From positions 1 through 40,764 of the forward strand of contig NZ_JASLGE010000065.1 of assembly GCF_030150285.1 (NCBI RefSeq): a stretch of 40,764 bases of DNA, read 5' to 3'. The notes under the pieces were generated by a model. It was given only the letters and a program-made list of their open reading frames with translations. It was not told the DNA's origin and searched no databases. Position numbers and translations under genes: made by a program. Shown one piece after another: positions 25,005 through 33,802 of the stretch. Positions within the stretch are counted from its first letter, which is position 1, and every line of letters begins with the position of its first letter. This DNA comes from Pseudomonas sp. GTDB taxonomy: Bacteria > Pseudomonadota > Gammaproteobacteria > Pseudomonadales > Pseudomonadaceae.

Positions 25005-28000
25005 ATGCCATTAACTCCTACAGACTCCCTTATTGCCGGGTTGAGCCGTCGATCAGCATCTACGGTACTGAAGCATGGCAATGATGTGGTTAAGCAGAAC
25101 CTTGTAACCCGCAGCTTCGGTAAAAAGTGCTTGTCTCTCTTTCAACGTGGACGCGATGGGGCACGACTGCCCGAACTGACGCAATTTCGCAGCTACCGTC
25201 CGGCCTCACTGGTGTTCGGTGCAGCCGTGCGCCACGGCAAAGTAACGACCCAAGGTTCAGCGGTCGGACAGGACATTGCCGGGCAGTTGAACCAGTTGCC
25301 CAAACGCTTTATGGAGGACCCCCAAGGATCAGGCAAGGGGCTGCGTTTGCTCGACGAAAAGCTCAATGTTTTTTATATCCAGTCTTCCCCTTCGCTGGCC
25401 GCAGTGCTTAAGAGCAGTCATACCCAAGGTGCGCAACCCTTGCGGCTGGATAACCCGGGCCTTGCTCATCTGGCTGTGTTGAGTGGCGTGCATACGACAC
25501 GTAACGGGGACCAGTTTCGGCTGGCCGATCAGCGCCTGTTTCGCTTTGAGCCTCAGACACTCAGTTGGCAGCCCGACAGTGATAAAGGCACGTACAGCCG
25601 TTTGGGTCTGACGAAAGAGGGCGCGTTGATGAAGGTCCCCTCGGGCGTCAGTGATATGAGCTGTGACGGTAAAAATACGGTCGTCCTGAAGAACTCGCAG
25701 GGGGTCACATCGCTTGATATCGGGCAGGGCAAGGGTGAACTCACCCCGGTCAGCACGTCTGGTCAGGCAGTTGTTCTTGCGCATATAGGTGTGTCGGGTT
25801 CCAACCTGTATGGCAGCACTCCGGACGGCCAATTATTACGTGGGGATTTGCAGAAGGCTGACGGTGGACGCTTGCACATGGAAGAGGTGTCGAGCGACCG
25901 GCATGAGCAACTTTTTAAGGGCAGCGTCAATTACAAGGGGTTTATGCATGGCGATGACGGTCAGCTCAATGCCTTGCTGACCGACACTCACCAGCAACTT
26001 CACAGCATTGCGCTGACTGAGGCGGGTAAAGAAACGGCTGGCTGGAACCTCAGCGACGTGATGCTCAAGGTGATCGACCGGGGCATGCCGGAGCCAGGCC
26101 CGCGGGTTCTGGCCGGTGCGGTTGACCTCGGCCAAAGGGGCAAGGTGGCGTTGGAAGGTGACCGTTTGTTGTGTTGGGACCAGGGCGCGCAGCGTTGGGA
26201 TAAAACCTCGCATGACAAGGTGAACCATCTGGGGCGTGGGCTGGATGGTTGCGCGTATGTGCTGCAAGAAGGGCTCATGAAGCGCCTGGATACCGAAAAA
26301 AACCGGGCACCGGTGCAGATGGGTGCCAGCTACGAATTAGCGCCGCCAAATGCGGCGCGCACCCAGGTCAAATTCAACCAGGTCATGGCCGGGGATACCG
26401 AGCGCGCTATTACGGCTTTTGCCGTGAGCAACGGCAAAAATTTTGTCAGCCTCGATGATAAAAATCAGTTGCGTGCCCACGTCGATGGAAAAGAGACAGC
26501 CCTGCACTTTACTCGAGACAGGGCTGTGCAGGCCCTGGCATTGGACCATCTCGGCAATCTCTATGCACAAACCCCCGCGGGTGAACTGTTGCGGCTGGAC
26601 AAGGCCGATTGGCAGTCATCCGCCCCATCGGATGTGACCTGGGCACCTGTGATGTTACCCAAGGGTGAGCGTCTGGAGTCGCTGGCCATGGGGCCTGATC
26701 AGCATCTGGTTGGGCGTTGGGAGGGCAGAGACCAGCGGCTGAATATTTCTGCCGAGGGCGCACTGGAGTGGGAGCCCATCGGGTTGCAGCCCACGCCACG
26801 TTCGAGCTCATTGGGTGCGCTGTTAAGAGGCGGCGAAATTCGAGGCCAGTTTGATGTATTGGGTGGAACCAATGTGTCTGTCACCACGAGCGTGGCAGGT
26901 CAGCAGACCGAAGGGGTTGATCGAAAACGCGGGTATCTGGACGGACTGCAGGCCCATTTCAATCCAAAACAAGGGCTCAAGAATATCGGGCTCGACATTC
27001 AGCACCACTTCAAGGGCCGTGCCGGACTGGAAGGGCTATATGCCGATGACAAGGCTATACGCGGGCAACTCAAGGGATTGGCGAATGCCAGGCCGGCGAC
27101 GCAGGATATCAGTGCGCGCCTTGAGCAACTAAGCCTGCGGGCACTGGCTCCGTCAGTGGTTCAGGATCTTAAAACGCAGCTCATGCTGGTTGAAACGAAC
27201 AGCCAATCGGCCGTGAACAAACTGGGAGACCTGAAAGGGGTCAGCACGCTTGTTAAGCAACCCGGCGACAGTAAACGAGCCAAGGAGTCGCCAGGTTCGA
27301 CACTTCACCAGTTACACAAAGCATTCGAAAATGTCTCGCCCTCCAGTACAGTCGCGGCCTCACTTCGCCGTTATGAAAGCCAGGGCGTTGTCCTGCCGTC
27401 CTGGAGCGCAGATAAACCGCGAGATACGAAAAACCCGACAGCTTTGGTTGAAAGCGATTTGATTCATCATGCCCTGACCCTTTCCAAACTGAGCCAACTC
27501 ACCGCCGAGTTGGAAAAGGACAACCCGGACACGGCAACCCTTTCAGCGTCTCTGAAGGCCGTTATGAAGGATTATCACGACAATACGGTGCATAAAAAAG
27601 CGGCCCAAAATATCAACAGTTATGCGCAAGCAGAAGGGTTATACAAGAACTTTAAAATCCTGGCGAAAGACTTGGGTACACCCGGTTCTGCCCTCCATTT
27701 CCATATTTCCCGCACGTTGGGGCTGGGGCAGAGCGACAGTGTCAAGCAGGCCCTGATGCAAGAAATTCAGCAATCGGAAACCGGGCAGGCCATTTCATCT
27801 GCGCGCGGTAAAGGGGTGGGGGCATCCTTGGCCTCATGGGGCACACAACCTGTACCGGTGCTTGAGTTTACGGTGGGGGTATCGGCGTCCAGCACCAATG
27901 GCATCACCATCACCCGTACAGATAAGGGCGCTAATATTGATATTGCCTCTGACTTAACAAAAACTGGCACTGCCTCGGTGGGGGCTGGAATTACGCGTCT

Positions 28001-29369
28001 GCCTCTGGAGGGTGTAATTGACAGTGCTGTCCGCTTAGGGGCTGAAGCGGGTGTTTCTGTTGCTCATGGCAAGGGAGCAAGTATCAGTTTTGAGATAGCA
28101 GAAGCCGACTTTCCGCAAATGATGGACATCCTGACAGGTGAGCAGGGCAATGTTTACGACTTGCTGGACCTGGGGGCGCAACATACTTCCACCGAGAGTT
28201 CCAAATGGGGGGCGGACTTGAATGCATCGGCTTTTGCCCAAGGGCGTGCTTTTTTAAAAGTGTCCGACAACTCAGGTGCCTTTGAGGGGGTTGTACGCAG
28301 CGCGTTGGGTGTAACCGCCAAAGTTAATGTCGCGCACCTGGATGCGAGCCGCTCCCGGACCCAGGGAAATGACAGCGTTACTGAAGCGCTAAGCCGCAAT
28401 GCGCAATTTCTAAGGCAAGGTGCTGTGGGTGCCAATGCCGGGCTCGTCAATACTGTGCTAAGCGCCCAAGTTGAACCCCAAGGAACCACCTTGGCAGGTT
28501 TTTCATCGCCGGATGTCTCATTTTCGGTGAACTTTGACCGGAGCAAGACAGGGTCTTTCAATTTTACCTTCAAGCAGACACCTGCCGTTGAACCTTCGCA
28601 GATCAATGATGTGCGAACAGCTGTATCGAGTTTCCTGGGGTCTAAAGTGCAACTGCCTTCTGTCGATGGGGTCGATACCGGCGAACAACTGCGAAGCCTG
28701 AAAACGTTGCTTGATCAGCATCCAGCCTCGGCGGTCCGGAAAGAAGCTCACTTTGCGGTCAACCAGTCTTTGCAAGATCTGCTTCGCCAACATGAACTTT
28801 CCTCGCAGGGGCAACGCAGGCTGATGGGGGTTGAGCGCACCGTGAACCACATTGGTTTAAGCGGGGATGGTAAACATTCCTGGTTGAATGCGACGTCGCC
28901 GGACAATAAAGCAGCCATTGTGGCGCAACTTTCCAGCCAACCACTGCTGGCTGATGTATTTAAGGAGTTGGAAAAATTTCAAGGCGCGTCGGTGAGTATC
29001 GGCCTTGAAGTCAAACCTGAGACTCTGCGCATGATCGAACGCAAGGTGGCAGATGGTCGGGAGGCGTTGCCAGATGTGGAAAAAGCCTTGAAAGACCCGG
29101 ACAACTTACGAATCAAGAGCATGAGTGTTAGCTATAAGGCGAGTCGCTCTCATGGCATGAGCTTGCCTATTCCTGTGTTGTCCTTTAACAGCAGTGCAAC
29201 GCTTGGGCATTCACAAAAAGTGCTGAACGCCGAGTTTCAATATGGCAGTAATCCTGATGCGCCGTTAACCATGAAGTTTAATACGGGAGGCATTTCGCCT
29301 GAAAAAATGAACCTTGACCCCGAGTTGCATGAACAGAGAATTCGGGGCTTGAGTCGCCCCGAGTTTTAA
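25005..29369 (+). CDS. avrE: AvrE/DspE-family type III effector, short N-terminus
   Basis: A 1454-residue effector. AvrE-family proteins are delivered into plant cells, where they act at membranes, suppress defence and promote a water-soaked apoplast; recent work describes them as channel-forming. Family traits seen are a Ser/Thr/Arg-rich secretion-type N-terminus, a long beta-rich central region with repeated short strands, the segment RKRGYLDGLQAHFNPKQGLK near residue 640, and a conserved C-terminal domain. P. syringae AvrE (about 1795) and Erwinia DspE (about 1838) are longer; the shortage is mostly in the disordered N-terminal region. I checked all Trp positions and found no WxxxE motif. 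It has its own Hrp box and GAGAG site, so it looks intact. The cognate chaperone gene avrF is convergent just downstream. The SBW25 homologue has been called RopE. Confidence 0.93.
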   Translation: MPLTPTDSLIAGLSRRSASTVLKHGNDVVKQNLVTRSFGKKCLSLFQRGRDGARLPELTQFRSYRPASLVFGAAVRHGKVTTQGSAVGQDIAGQLNQLPKRFMEDPQGSGKGLRLLDEKLNVFYIQSSPSLAAVLKSSHTQGAQPLRLDNPGLAHLAVLSGVHTTRNGDQFRLADQRLFRFEPQTLSWQPDSDKGTYSRLGLTKEGALMKVPSGVSDMSCDGKNTVVLKNSQGVTSLDIGQGKGELTPVSTSGQAVVLAHIGVSGSNLYGSTPDGQLLRGDLQKADGGRLHMEEVSSDRHEQLFKGSVNYKGFMHGDDGQLNALLTDTHQQLHSIALTEAGKETAGWNLSDVMLKVIDRGMPEPGPRVLAGAVDLGQRGKVALEGDRLLCWDQGAQRWDKTSHDKVNHLGRGLDGCAYVLQEGLMKRLDTEKNRAPVQMGASYELAPPNAARTQVKFNQVMAGDTERAITAFAVSNGKNFVSLDDKNQLRAHVDGKETALHFTRDRAVQALALDHLGNLYAQTPAGELLRLDKADWQSSAPSDVTWAPVMLPKGERLESLAMGPDQHLVGRWEGRDQRLNISAEGALEWEPIGLQPTPRSSSLGALLRGGEIRGQFDVLGGTNVSVTTSVAGQQTEGVDRKRGYLDGLQAHFNPKQGLKNIGLDIQHHFKGRAGLEGLYADDKAIRGQLKGLANARPATQDISARLEQLSLRALAPSVVQDLKTQLMLVETNSQSAVNKLGDLKGVSTLVKQPGDSKRAKESPGSTLHQLHKAFENVSPSSTVAASLRRYESQGVVLPSWSADKPRDTKNPTALVESDLIHHALTLSKLSQLTAELEKDNPDTATLSASLKAVMKDYHDNTVHKKAAQNINSYAQAEGLYKNFKILAKDLGTPGSALHFHISRTLGLGQSDSVKQALMQEIQQSETGQAISSARGKGVGASLASWGTQPVPVLEFTVGVSASSTNGITITRTDKGANIDIASDLTKTGTASVGAGITRLPLEGVIDSAVRLGAEAGVSVAHGKGASISFEIAEADFPQMMDILTGEQGNVYDLLDLGAQHTSTESSKWGADLNASAFAQGRAFLKVSDNSGAFEGVVRSALGVTAKVNVAHLDASRSRTQGNDSVTEALSRNAQFLRQGAVGANAGLVNTVLSAQVEPQGTTLAGFSSPDVSFSVNFDRSKTGSFNFTFKQTPAVEPSQINDVRTAVSSFLGSKVQLPSVDGVDTGEQLRSLKTLLDQHPASAVRKEAHFAVNQSLQDLLRQHELSSQGQRRLMGVERTVNHIGLSGDGKHSWLNATSPDNKAAIVAQLSSQPLLADVFKELEKFQGASVSIGLEVKPETLRMIERKVADGREALPDVEKALKDPDNLRIKSMSVSYKASRSHGMSLPIPVLSFNSSATLGHSQKVLNAEFQYGSNPDAPLTMKFNTGGISPEKMNLDPELHEQRIRGLSRPEF
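29343..29367 (+). terminator. Terminator-like hairpin at the avrE stop
   Basis: CGGGGC (29343-29348) and GCCCCG (29356-29361) form a 6-bp GC stem with loop TTGAGTC, followed by AGTTTT just before and into the stop codon. The stem is short for an intrinsic terminator, but the T run is in the right place. Confidence 0.45.
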
Positions 29370-29375
29370 ACGATC

Positions 29376-29430
29376 CCGGTTGTTGCTGAAGCCGCCCTAT
29401 GAGTATCATATTGGCTGCAGCAACAACCGG
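29376..29430. terminator. Long inverted repeat between convergent avrE and avrF
   Basis: CCGGTTGTTGCTGAAGCC (29376-29393) pairs with GGCTGCAGCAACAACCGG (29413-29430), 17 of 18 positions, around a 19-nt loop. It lies after avrE and overlaps the last eight codons of avrF, so it can fold in both transcripts. No clear T tract follows; it may block convergent read-through or protect 3' ends. Confidence 0.6.
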
Positions 29431-29810
29431 CGAATATCCTCAACCTGATGCACAAACCCCGAGACCCACTGGCAAAACATATCTTCCGTTAACACCTCCA
29501 TCGGGCATTGCGCACACAAACGCACTTCACCGTTGTCGTCCAGTGCTAACCAGCAGCCGTGCATCTTCTCGAGCTGGAAGTTGAGTGTGAGCAATTGGCT
29601 GTAACCTTCACGTGTGGGGTGGTGTGTCTGCATCGCGCAATGCAGCAGTGCAGCGCTGTTTTGTGGCAGGAGTTCGATCACACATGTCTCCAAACCTTGC
29701 CTGTTGAACAGGGCGCATACTCCGTTTTCCAGTTGTAAATCGACCTTGAGGTGCTTGCTGAGGGCTGCAAGCAGTTGCTCTCCTGTGAGTGTGTTTTTAT
29801 TCATGCCCAT
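29406..29810 (-). CDS. avrF: AvrF/DspF-like effector chaperone (CesT family)
   Basis: A 134-residue acidic class I T3SS chaperone. It matches DspF, the DspE chaperone of Erwinia, as I remember its sequence: LENGVCALFN, then LLHCAM, YSQLLTLNFQLEKMHGCWLA and VRLC, and finally WVSGFV all have close counterparts. It should bind the N-terminal part of the AvrE-family effector and guide it to the secretion machine. In P. syringae the gene after hrpT is hrpV; the DspF-like pattern argues that this one is the chaperone instead. It is the last gene of the hrpF operon, convergent with avrE. A second ATG two codons downstream (29804) is an equally possible start. Confidence 0.82.
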   Translation of the reverse strand: MGMNKNTLTGEQLLAALSKHLKVDLQLENGVCALFNRQGLETCVIELLPQNSAALLHCAMQTHHPTREGYSQLLTLNFQLEKMHGCWLALDDNGEVRLCAQCPMEVLTEDMFCQWVSGFVHQVEDIRRLLLQPI

Positions 29811-29879
29811 TTCTTCTCGGTGAATGCTGCGGGGGGTGACATTGCGGTGCCTGTCCGGGGTCAGGCATGGTGTTCAGGC

Positions 29880-30083
29880 TTAGCGATCAAGCGGTACCAC
29901 TTGATGATCGGGGCGTTCAGCGTCTGGCCCTGCTTCGACACGCATGTGGGGCGGCCACCAGATCACCAGCGTTTTGGCATTTGGTTCCGGACGAGTACAT
30001 GAGTCGCCACGACATTGGCTTGCACAACCTTGCAGCAGGCTCAGGGCCGTGACTCCCATGGCAATTGCAATTAATCGGATCAT
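29880..30083 (-). CDS. hrpT: HrpT, outer-membrane lipoprotein (HrcC pilotin)
   Basis: A 67-residue lipoprotein: signal peptide with lipobox SLLQGC, mature N-terminal Cys20, then a short hydrophilic domain ending VVPLDR. HrpT of P. syringae has the same size and is needed for correct outer-membrane assembly of the secretin HrcC. Its ATG overlaps the hrcC stop by 4 nt. A 69-bp gap separates it from avrF. Confidence 0.9.
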   Translation of the reverse strand: MIRLIAIAMGVTALSLLQGCASQCRGDSCTRPEPNAKTLVIWWPPHMRVEAGPDAERPDHQVVPLDR

Positions 30084-32212
30084 TGAGAGGTCATCCGGGC
30101 AGGTGTGATCAACGAAGAACGTGGTATTGCCTGTTGCTGGGTGTTATCAAGCGTACGATTGGCAATAAATACTTCAGCTTTTTCGCCGGGGGCAAGCCAG
30201 ACCTGCGGCCAGACACTGACGGCCAGTGTGTGCTCGCTGCTGCATTCACTTTCATCAAGGCGTATGCGATGTTCACCTTGGTTGTGTAAAACAAGCACGG
30301 CTATGTTGTAGCCGGGGCCTTCGTACCATTGACTCTTACCAGGCTCGACTTTTAGCGGATCAGGTATGCGACACAAGAGGTTTGTATTGGCAGGCATTGG
30401 TCGGGCCTTCAAGGGCTCCGGGACTCGCCCCCTGACCAGCTCGGCAAGGGTGTTCGCGATATCCGTGCGTGTGATGACTGACGGGTGAGGCGCATTACGG
30501 CGTGCCAAGGGGGTTAGGGCTGCTTCCAAGTGCGCCTGATCGGATTGTGGCAGGTAGCGTGAAGGGTTGATCTGATCGCCAATCAGCCGAGGCGTCAGAA
30601 TAAACAATCGCTCGCGACGATTTTGAGCGCTCTCTGAGGAGGTAAACAGCGCCTTACCGATAAAGGGAATACGCCATAGCAGGGGGACCCTATTGAGGCT
30701 GTCGACGTCTTCGGCCACATGGAAGCCACCAATTACCAGAGACTGCTGTTCAGAAATAACCGCTTGGGTGCTTACCTTTCCTTTACGCACATCGGGCGAT
30801 GAATTTTCGCCGCTGGGCTCGGAAAAATTCCCGTCCTCTATATCGATGATCAAGTGAACCTGATGGGTGCTGTTGGCGTTGATTACACGAGGTACCACTT
30901 GAAAGCTGGTGCCCACCGTCACCGGCAGAATATTGGCAACGCCATCACCCACGGCTTTGATGTATTGAGTGCGATTAAAGTCGATAACGGCAGGTTGGTT
31001 TTCCAGTGTCATGATAGAGGGGTTTGACACCACCGTTGCAAGGCCGCGCTCTTCCAATGCCTTAATATCCGCAGTAAAACGTCGCATGTTGCGAATGGAA
31101 AGGGTTGAAGCAGCGCCCGGCGAAAGGTTATTGATGCCGGCTTGAAAGCGACTGTTTTGAAAACCCCAGTTAGCTCCCAACGCATTGAGTTGAGTGCGGT
31201 TGATATCGAGAATGATGGCGTCTATTTCCACTAACTTGCGTGCGACATCCAGTTTGGTAATCAGTGACTGATATAACGCGTTGCGTTGTTCTGAGTCGTA
31301 GATCAACACGCTGTTATTACGCACGTCGGCTTCGACCCGTACGTTGTGGTTTCGGCCTGATGGTAGTGGTGAATGAGGAACAAGGGGGAGATTGGACTGG
31401 ATCGGCGAGCCGGGCATACGCCAGGTAGAGTTTTCAGATTGCGCCGCCGTATTGGTGTTTGATAAACGGTTCGGTAGCAGGGACTCCAGGTTGGGGGACG
31501 TTTTGGATTGAGTATTGAATAGCTCGCGTAAAATACTTGCGACCCCCGGCACTGTTAATGTCTGGCCGCGATAGTCGATGTGTCGATCAGCAGCGTTGGC
31601 AAACTTGAGCGGGAAGCTTAAAACGTTTTGCTTTTCGTACGGCCCTGCTCGTTTTCGACTAAAAAGTTTGATGTGCTCGACATAGCGTTTAGGTCCGGAA
31701 ACCAGAACCACCCCTATTTCGGGCAATTCCCCCCAACCAAACCGATTATCCAGCAAGCCAATCTGTGTGAGTGCGAGTTTCAAATCGGTGGCGGTGTTTT
31801 CTGCGACTTCAATGCGTTCAGACGTTTGCTGGTTCAGGGTACTGATGTAGAGCGTGTTGTTGTATACGAACCATTGAAAGCCGTGCTCCAGAGCCAGCCG
31901 ATCCAGTAACGCCAGCAGTGTATCGGCGCGTAACTTCCCCTGCACGGTGCCTTGCACATCACCGTCTATGTGCAGTTGAAGGCCGACGGTACGGGCAAAG
32001 TCTTCCAGAAAAACGGGTAATGCCTTTAGGGCTGTCTCATGCGCATAAGGGGTTTTACTCCAATCTTGGGGCACAGCGGCGATTGCTTTGGGTGTCGGTA
32101 TGATTAAACACAGTGCCAGCACGAGGTAGCTGGCGTAAGTGGTTTGCGAGTAAGAGAGATGAACACGCAGCCGCTCGCACAAGCCAGTAGGCTTGCTTTC
32201 TTTTAGAGGCAT
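30080..32212 (-). CDS. hrcC: HrcC, outer-membrane secretin (SctC family)
   Basis: A 710-residue secretin forming the outer ring of the T3SS. The order is a signal peptide with hydrophobic core YLVLALCLIIP (about residues 29-39), an N0 domain (LPVFLEDFARTVGLQLHIDG), N1/N3 modules, and the C-terminal secretin domain. The latter contains VEIDAIILDINRTQLNALGA, VVSNPSIMTLENQPAVID, QQSLVIGGF and VPLLWRIPFIGKALF. A further domain of about 140 residues after FILTPRLIG is typical of the Hrp1 group. The ATG at 32212 has no good ribosome binding site, and the gene begins 164 bp after hrpF, where P. syringae carries hrpG. Confidence 0.96.
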   Translation of the reverse strand: MPLKESKPTGLCERLRVHLSYSQTTYASYLVLALCLIIPTPKAIAAVPQDWSKTPYAHETALKALPVFLEDFARTVGLQLHIDGDVQGTVQGKLRADTLLALLDRLALEHGFQWFVYNNTLYISTLNQQTSERIEVAENTATDLKLALTQIGLLDNRFGWGELPEIGVVLVSGPKRYVEHIKLFSRKRAGPYEKQNVLSFPLKFANAADRHIDYRGQTLTVPGVASILRELFNTQSKTSPNLESLLPNRLSNTNTAAQSENSTWRMPGSPIQSNLPLVPHSPLPSGRNHNVRVEADVRNNSVLIYDSEQRNALYQSLITKLDVARKLVEIDAIILDINRTQLNALGANWGFQNSRFQAGINNLSPGAASTLSIRNMRRFTADIKALEERGLATVVSNPSIMTLENQPAVIDFNRTQYIKAVGDGVANILPVTVGTSFQVVPRVINANSTHQVHLIIDIEDGNFSEPSGENSSPDVRKGKVSTQAVISEQQSLVIGGFHVAEDVDSLNRVPLLWRIPFIGKALFTSSESAQNRRERLFILTPRLIGDQINPSRYLPQSDQAHLEAALTPLARRNAPHPSVITRTDIANTLAELVRGRVPEPLKARPMPANTNLLCRIPDPLKVEPGKSQWYEGPGYNIAVLVLHNQGEHRIRLDESECSSEHTLAVSVWPQVWLAPGEKAEVFIANRTLDNTQQQAIPRSSLITPARMTSQ

Positions 32213-32353
32213 GGAAAGTACTCTGATTATCGTAAGGACGGGCGTGCGGCTGTCAGCGCGACAAGACGGAGGCGCGCGTCATGAAGGACTGCGTGTTGCG
32301 CTGATTCAGCCAAGGTATCAGCCGAGTGAGGCCTGTTCCGTCGCGCCTAGGCT

Positions 32354-32389
32354 TGGTGTGCAATCAGGCCCTCCATTCATTGCACACCA
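32354..32389 (-). other. Stem-loop spanning the hrpF stop codon
   Basis: TGGTGTGCAAT (32354-32364) and ATTGCACACCA (32379-32389) form a perfect 11-bp stem with a 14-nt loop. On the minus strand it starts within the last codons of hrpF and precedes hrcC. There is no T run, so it is more likely an mRNA stabiliser or processing site that raises hrpF over hrcC than a full terminator. Confidence 0.6.
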
Positions 32390-32595
32390 TCAATAATTGC
32401 TTTGGTCAGGCTATGTTTAAACCGGGTCTGTTCGGTCATGGCCAGGCTCGCTGATGCCATGCTTTGCGAGGCATGAAAGAAACTGACCAGATCTTCGAAA
32501 CTGCCTTGGCCATTCATGGCAATCTCGTCCATGTTGCGTTGGGCCTGGATGTAGCGGGTGTCTATGCGGCGCTGGATGCTTTCGAACGTAGCCAT
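32377..32595 (-). CDS. hrpF: HrpF, small T3SS protein
   Basis: A 72-residue helical protein matching P. syringae HrpF in size (about 74) and position as first gene of the hrcC operon. It has features of small needle-subunit-like proteins: no Cys, Ala/Ser/Met/Gln-rich, with a predicted helical hairpin around FESIQRRIDTRYIQAQR and QTRFKHSLTKAII. In P. syringae HrpF is required for secretion and interacts with the pilin HrpA. A perfect Hrp box lies 32 bp upstream of its ATG. Confidence 0.87.
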   Translation of the reverse strand: MATFESIQRRIDTRYIQAQRNMDEIAMNGQGSFEDLVSFFHASQSMASASLAMTEQTRFKHSLTKAIIDGVQ

Positions 32596-32626
32596 GTGTT
32601 TTCCTCTTTTAGATAAGGGTGCTTAG

Positions 32627-32655
32627 TCTGTGGCGGGCTTTTATTGATCGGTTCC
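32627..32655 (-). promoter_or_regulatory. Hrp box of the hrpF-hrcC-hrpT-avrF operon
   Basis: On the minus strand, GGAACC (32655-32650), 16 bp, CCACAGA (32633-32627): a perfect match to GGAACC-N16-CCACNNA. The GGAACC part lies inside the final codons of hrpE, so coding sequence and promoter are shared. Confidence 0.95.
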
Positions 32656-33234
32656 TTCAGTCGCTTCTGGCAATGAAAGCGAACTGATGGTCGAACACCA
32701 ATCGATGCAAAACTCCCCTTGTTCGGTGGTCAGCACCAAGGCTTGGGGGTCGAGGCGTTCGTCAGTTTGCAGCTGCCATACGGTGTCTGTTTGGGTCTTC
32801 AGCCATTGCCGAATGTGTACGATTGCATGGGGATGGCAACGCAAGATCGCGTCCAGTGGCGGGCATTGAGTTCGCAGCAGTTGCTCAAGCAAGGCGGCGA
32901 TACGTGCCTGTGGCGGCACATCCGCGAGCAGATGGTGCAAGGCATGATTCACCACCGCTGTGGCGTTCGACTCTAACGCTCTAGACTGCGCCAAGTGCTG
33001 CATTTGCCAGCGTTTGAGTTGACTATTGGCTTGCGCCCAGAACGTGTGTTGAGCCTTTTTAAGCCGCGCATCTGATTCTGTTTTAGCCGCGTTGAGCAAG
33101 TCTCTTGCCATCACTTGGGCTCGCACCAGAACACCCCGGGCCTGGCCGCAGTCGATGAGCTCCTTGTGAGTAATTATTACGCTGGGCAGCCCTGAAACAT
33201 CGGCTCGCAGTTCAATCTTGCGGCGTAACAACAT
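32641..33234 (-). CDS. hrpE: HrpE, ATPase regulator / stator (SctL family)
   Basis: A 197-residue protein, close to P. syringae HrpE (about 193). It links the HrcN ATPase to HrcQ on the sorting platform. A basic N-terminal segment (LLRRKIEL) is followed by a long helical stretch around residues 45-105 (ARDLLNAAKTESDARLKKAQ) and the globular C-terminal domain (DERLDPQALVLTTEQGEFCI), the usual SctL/FliH layout. The ATG at 33234 is chosen because the protein then starts at the family N-terminus. It overlaps hrpD by 23 bp. Its 3' end contains the hrpF promoter. Confidence 0.9.
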   Translation of the reverse strand: MLLRRKIELRADVSGLPSVIITHKELIDCGQARGVLVRAQVMARDLLNAAKTESDARLKKAQHTFWAQANSQLKRWQMQHLAQSRALESNATAVVNHALHHLLADVPPQARIAALLEQLLRTQCPPLDAILRCHPHAIVHIRQWLKTQTDTVWQLQTDERLDPQALVLTTEQGEFCIDWCSTISSLSLPEATEGTDQ

Positions 33235-33802
33235 CGTCGTGGACCTGTGTGTGAGGGGAAGGAGGGGCTGAGTTATCGCCGCAGGCCTGCCAAAGAGCGG
33301 CATGCCATAGGGTTTCAAGCTTTACCAGAGGGAGGGCGAGGGCGGGTTTCATTTCCAGGGCAATGACTTGGCCCTTGGGATAGCGCAATCGCAAGCGTTG
33401 CCATACTGCAGGTCCAACCCAAGCCCTGAGCAGTTGCAAGACATCATCGGTCTCGTCGAGCCAGTTCGACGGTCGAAGTGCCTTGGCCAAACGCAGGCAC
33501 CAAAGGTTGTGTACCGGGTCCAACGAAGTGGGAAGCTGCGGTCGGCAGATGTGATCCACGAGTGCCAGCGTCAAATCGTGTTGCTCGGGCTGTGTCAGTA
33601 CCCAGTGCAGTAAGGCAGCCGTCGGGTAACTGGGCAGGCATGGAGAAATACGGAAGTGCTTGCTTGCGGCCACGTGCTGGCTACGGGCTAGCGCCTGGTC
33701 ATGCTCGGGGAGCAAGGTGGAAAGAGCGGTGCAACGCCAGTCCGGATGAGCGTGATGCCAGGCGAATGCCCACCATTGGCTCCACGCATGCGCTTGATTC
33801 AT
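33212..33802 (-). CDS. hrpD: HrpD, sorting-platform adaptor (SctK-like)
   Basis: A 196-residue Trp- and Leu-rich protein between hrcJ and hrpE, the fixed place of hrpD in Hrp1 clusters. By position and size it is the SctK/YscK-like adaptor linking the HrcQ pods to the HrpQ ring. SctK proteins share little sequence, so the call rests on gene order plus helical segments such as LRLAKALRPSNWL and PAVWQRLRLRYPKGQ. The ATG overlaps the hrcJ stop (ATGA) and the 3' end overlaps hrpE. Confidence 0.85.
   Translation of the reverse strand: MNQAHAWSQWWAFAWHHAHPDWRCTALSTLLPEHDQALARSQHVAASKHFRISPCLPSYPTAALLHWVLTQPEQHDLTLALVDHICRPQLPTSLDPVHNLWCLRLAKALRPSNWLDETDDVLQLLRAWVGPAVWQRLRLRYPKGQVIALEMKPALALPLVKLETLWHAALWQACGDNSAPPSPHTQVHDDVVTPQD

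Noticed and set aside
29406..29810. Calling this gene hrpV because it follows hrpT
   Set aside because: Its pattern (GVCALFN, LLHCAM, LNFQLEKMHGCWLA) matches the DspF chaperone as I remember it, and it lies next to the AvrE-family gene.
29982..29990. GGTTCC inside hrpT as a minus-strand Hrp box for avrF
   Set aside because: No TNNGTGG occurs at the required distance.
32193..32396. Plus-strand frame in the hrpF-hrcC gap as a gene or hrpG remnant
   Set aside because: Wrong strand for hrpG, overlaps the hrcC start and hrpF end, and has no similarity to HrpG that I can see.
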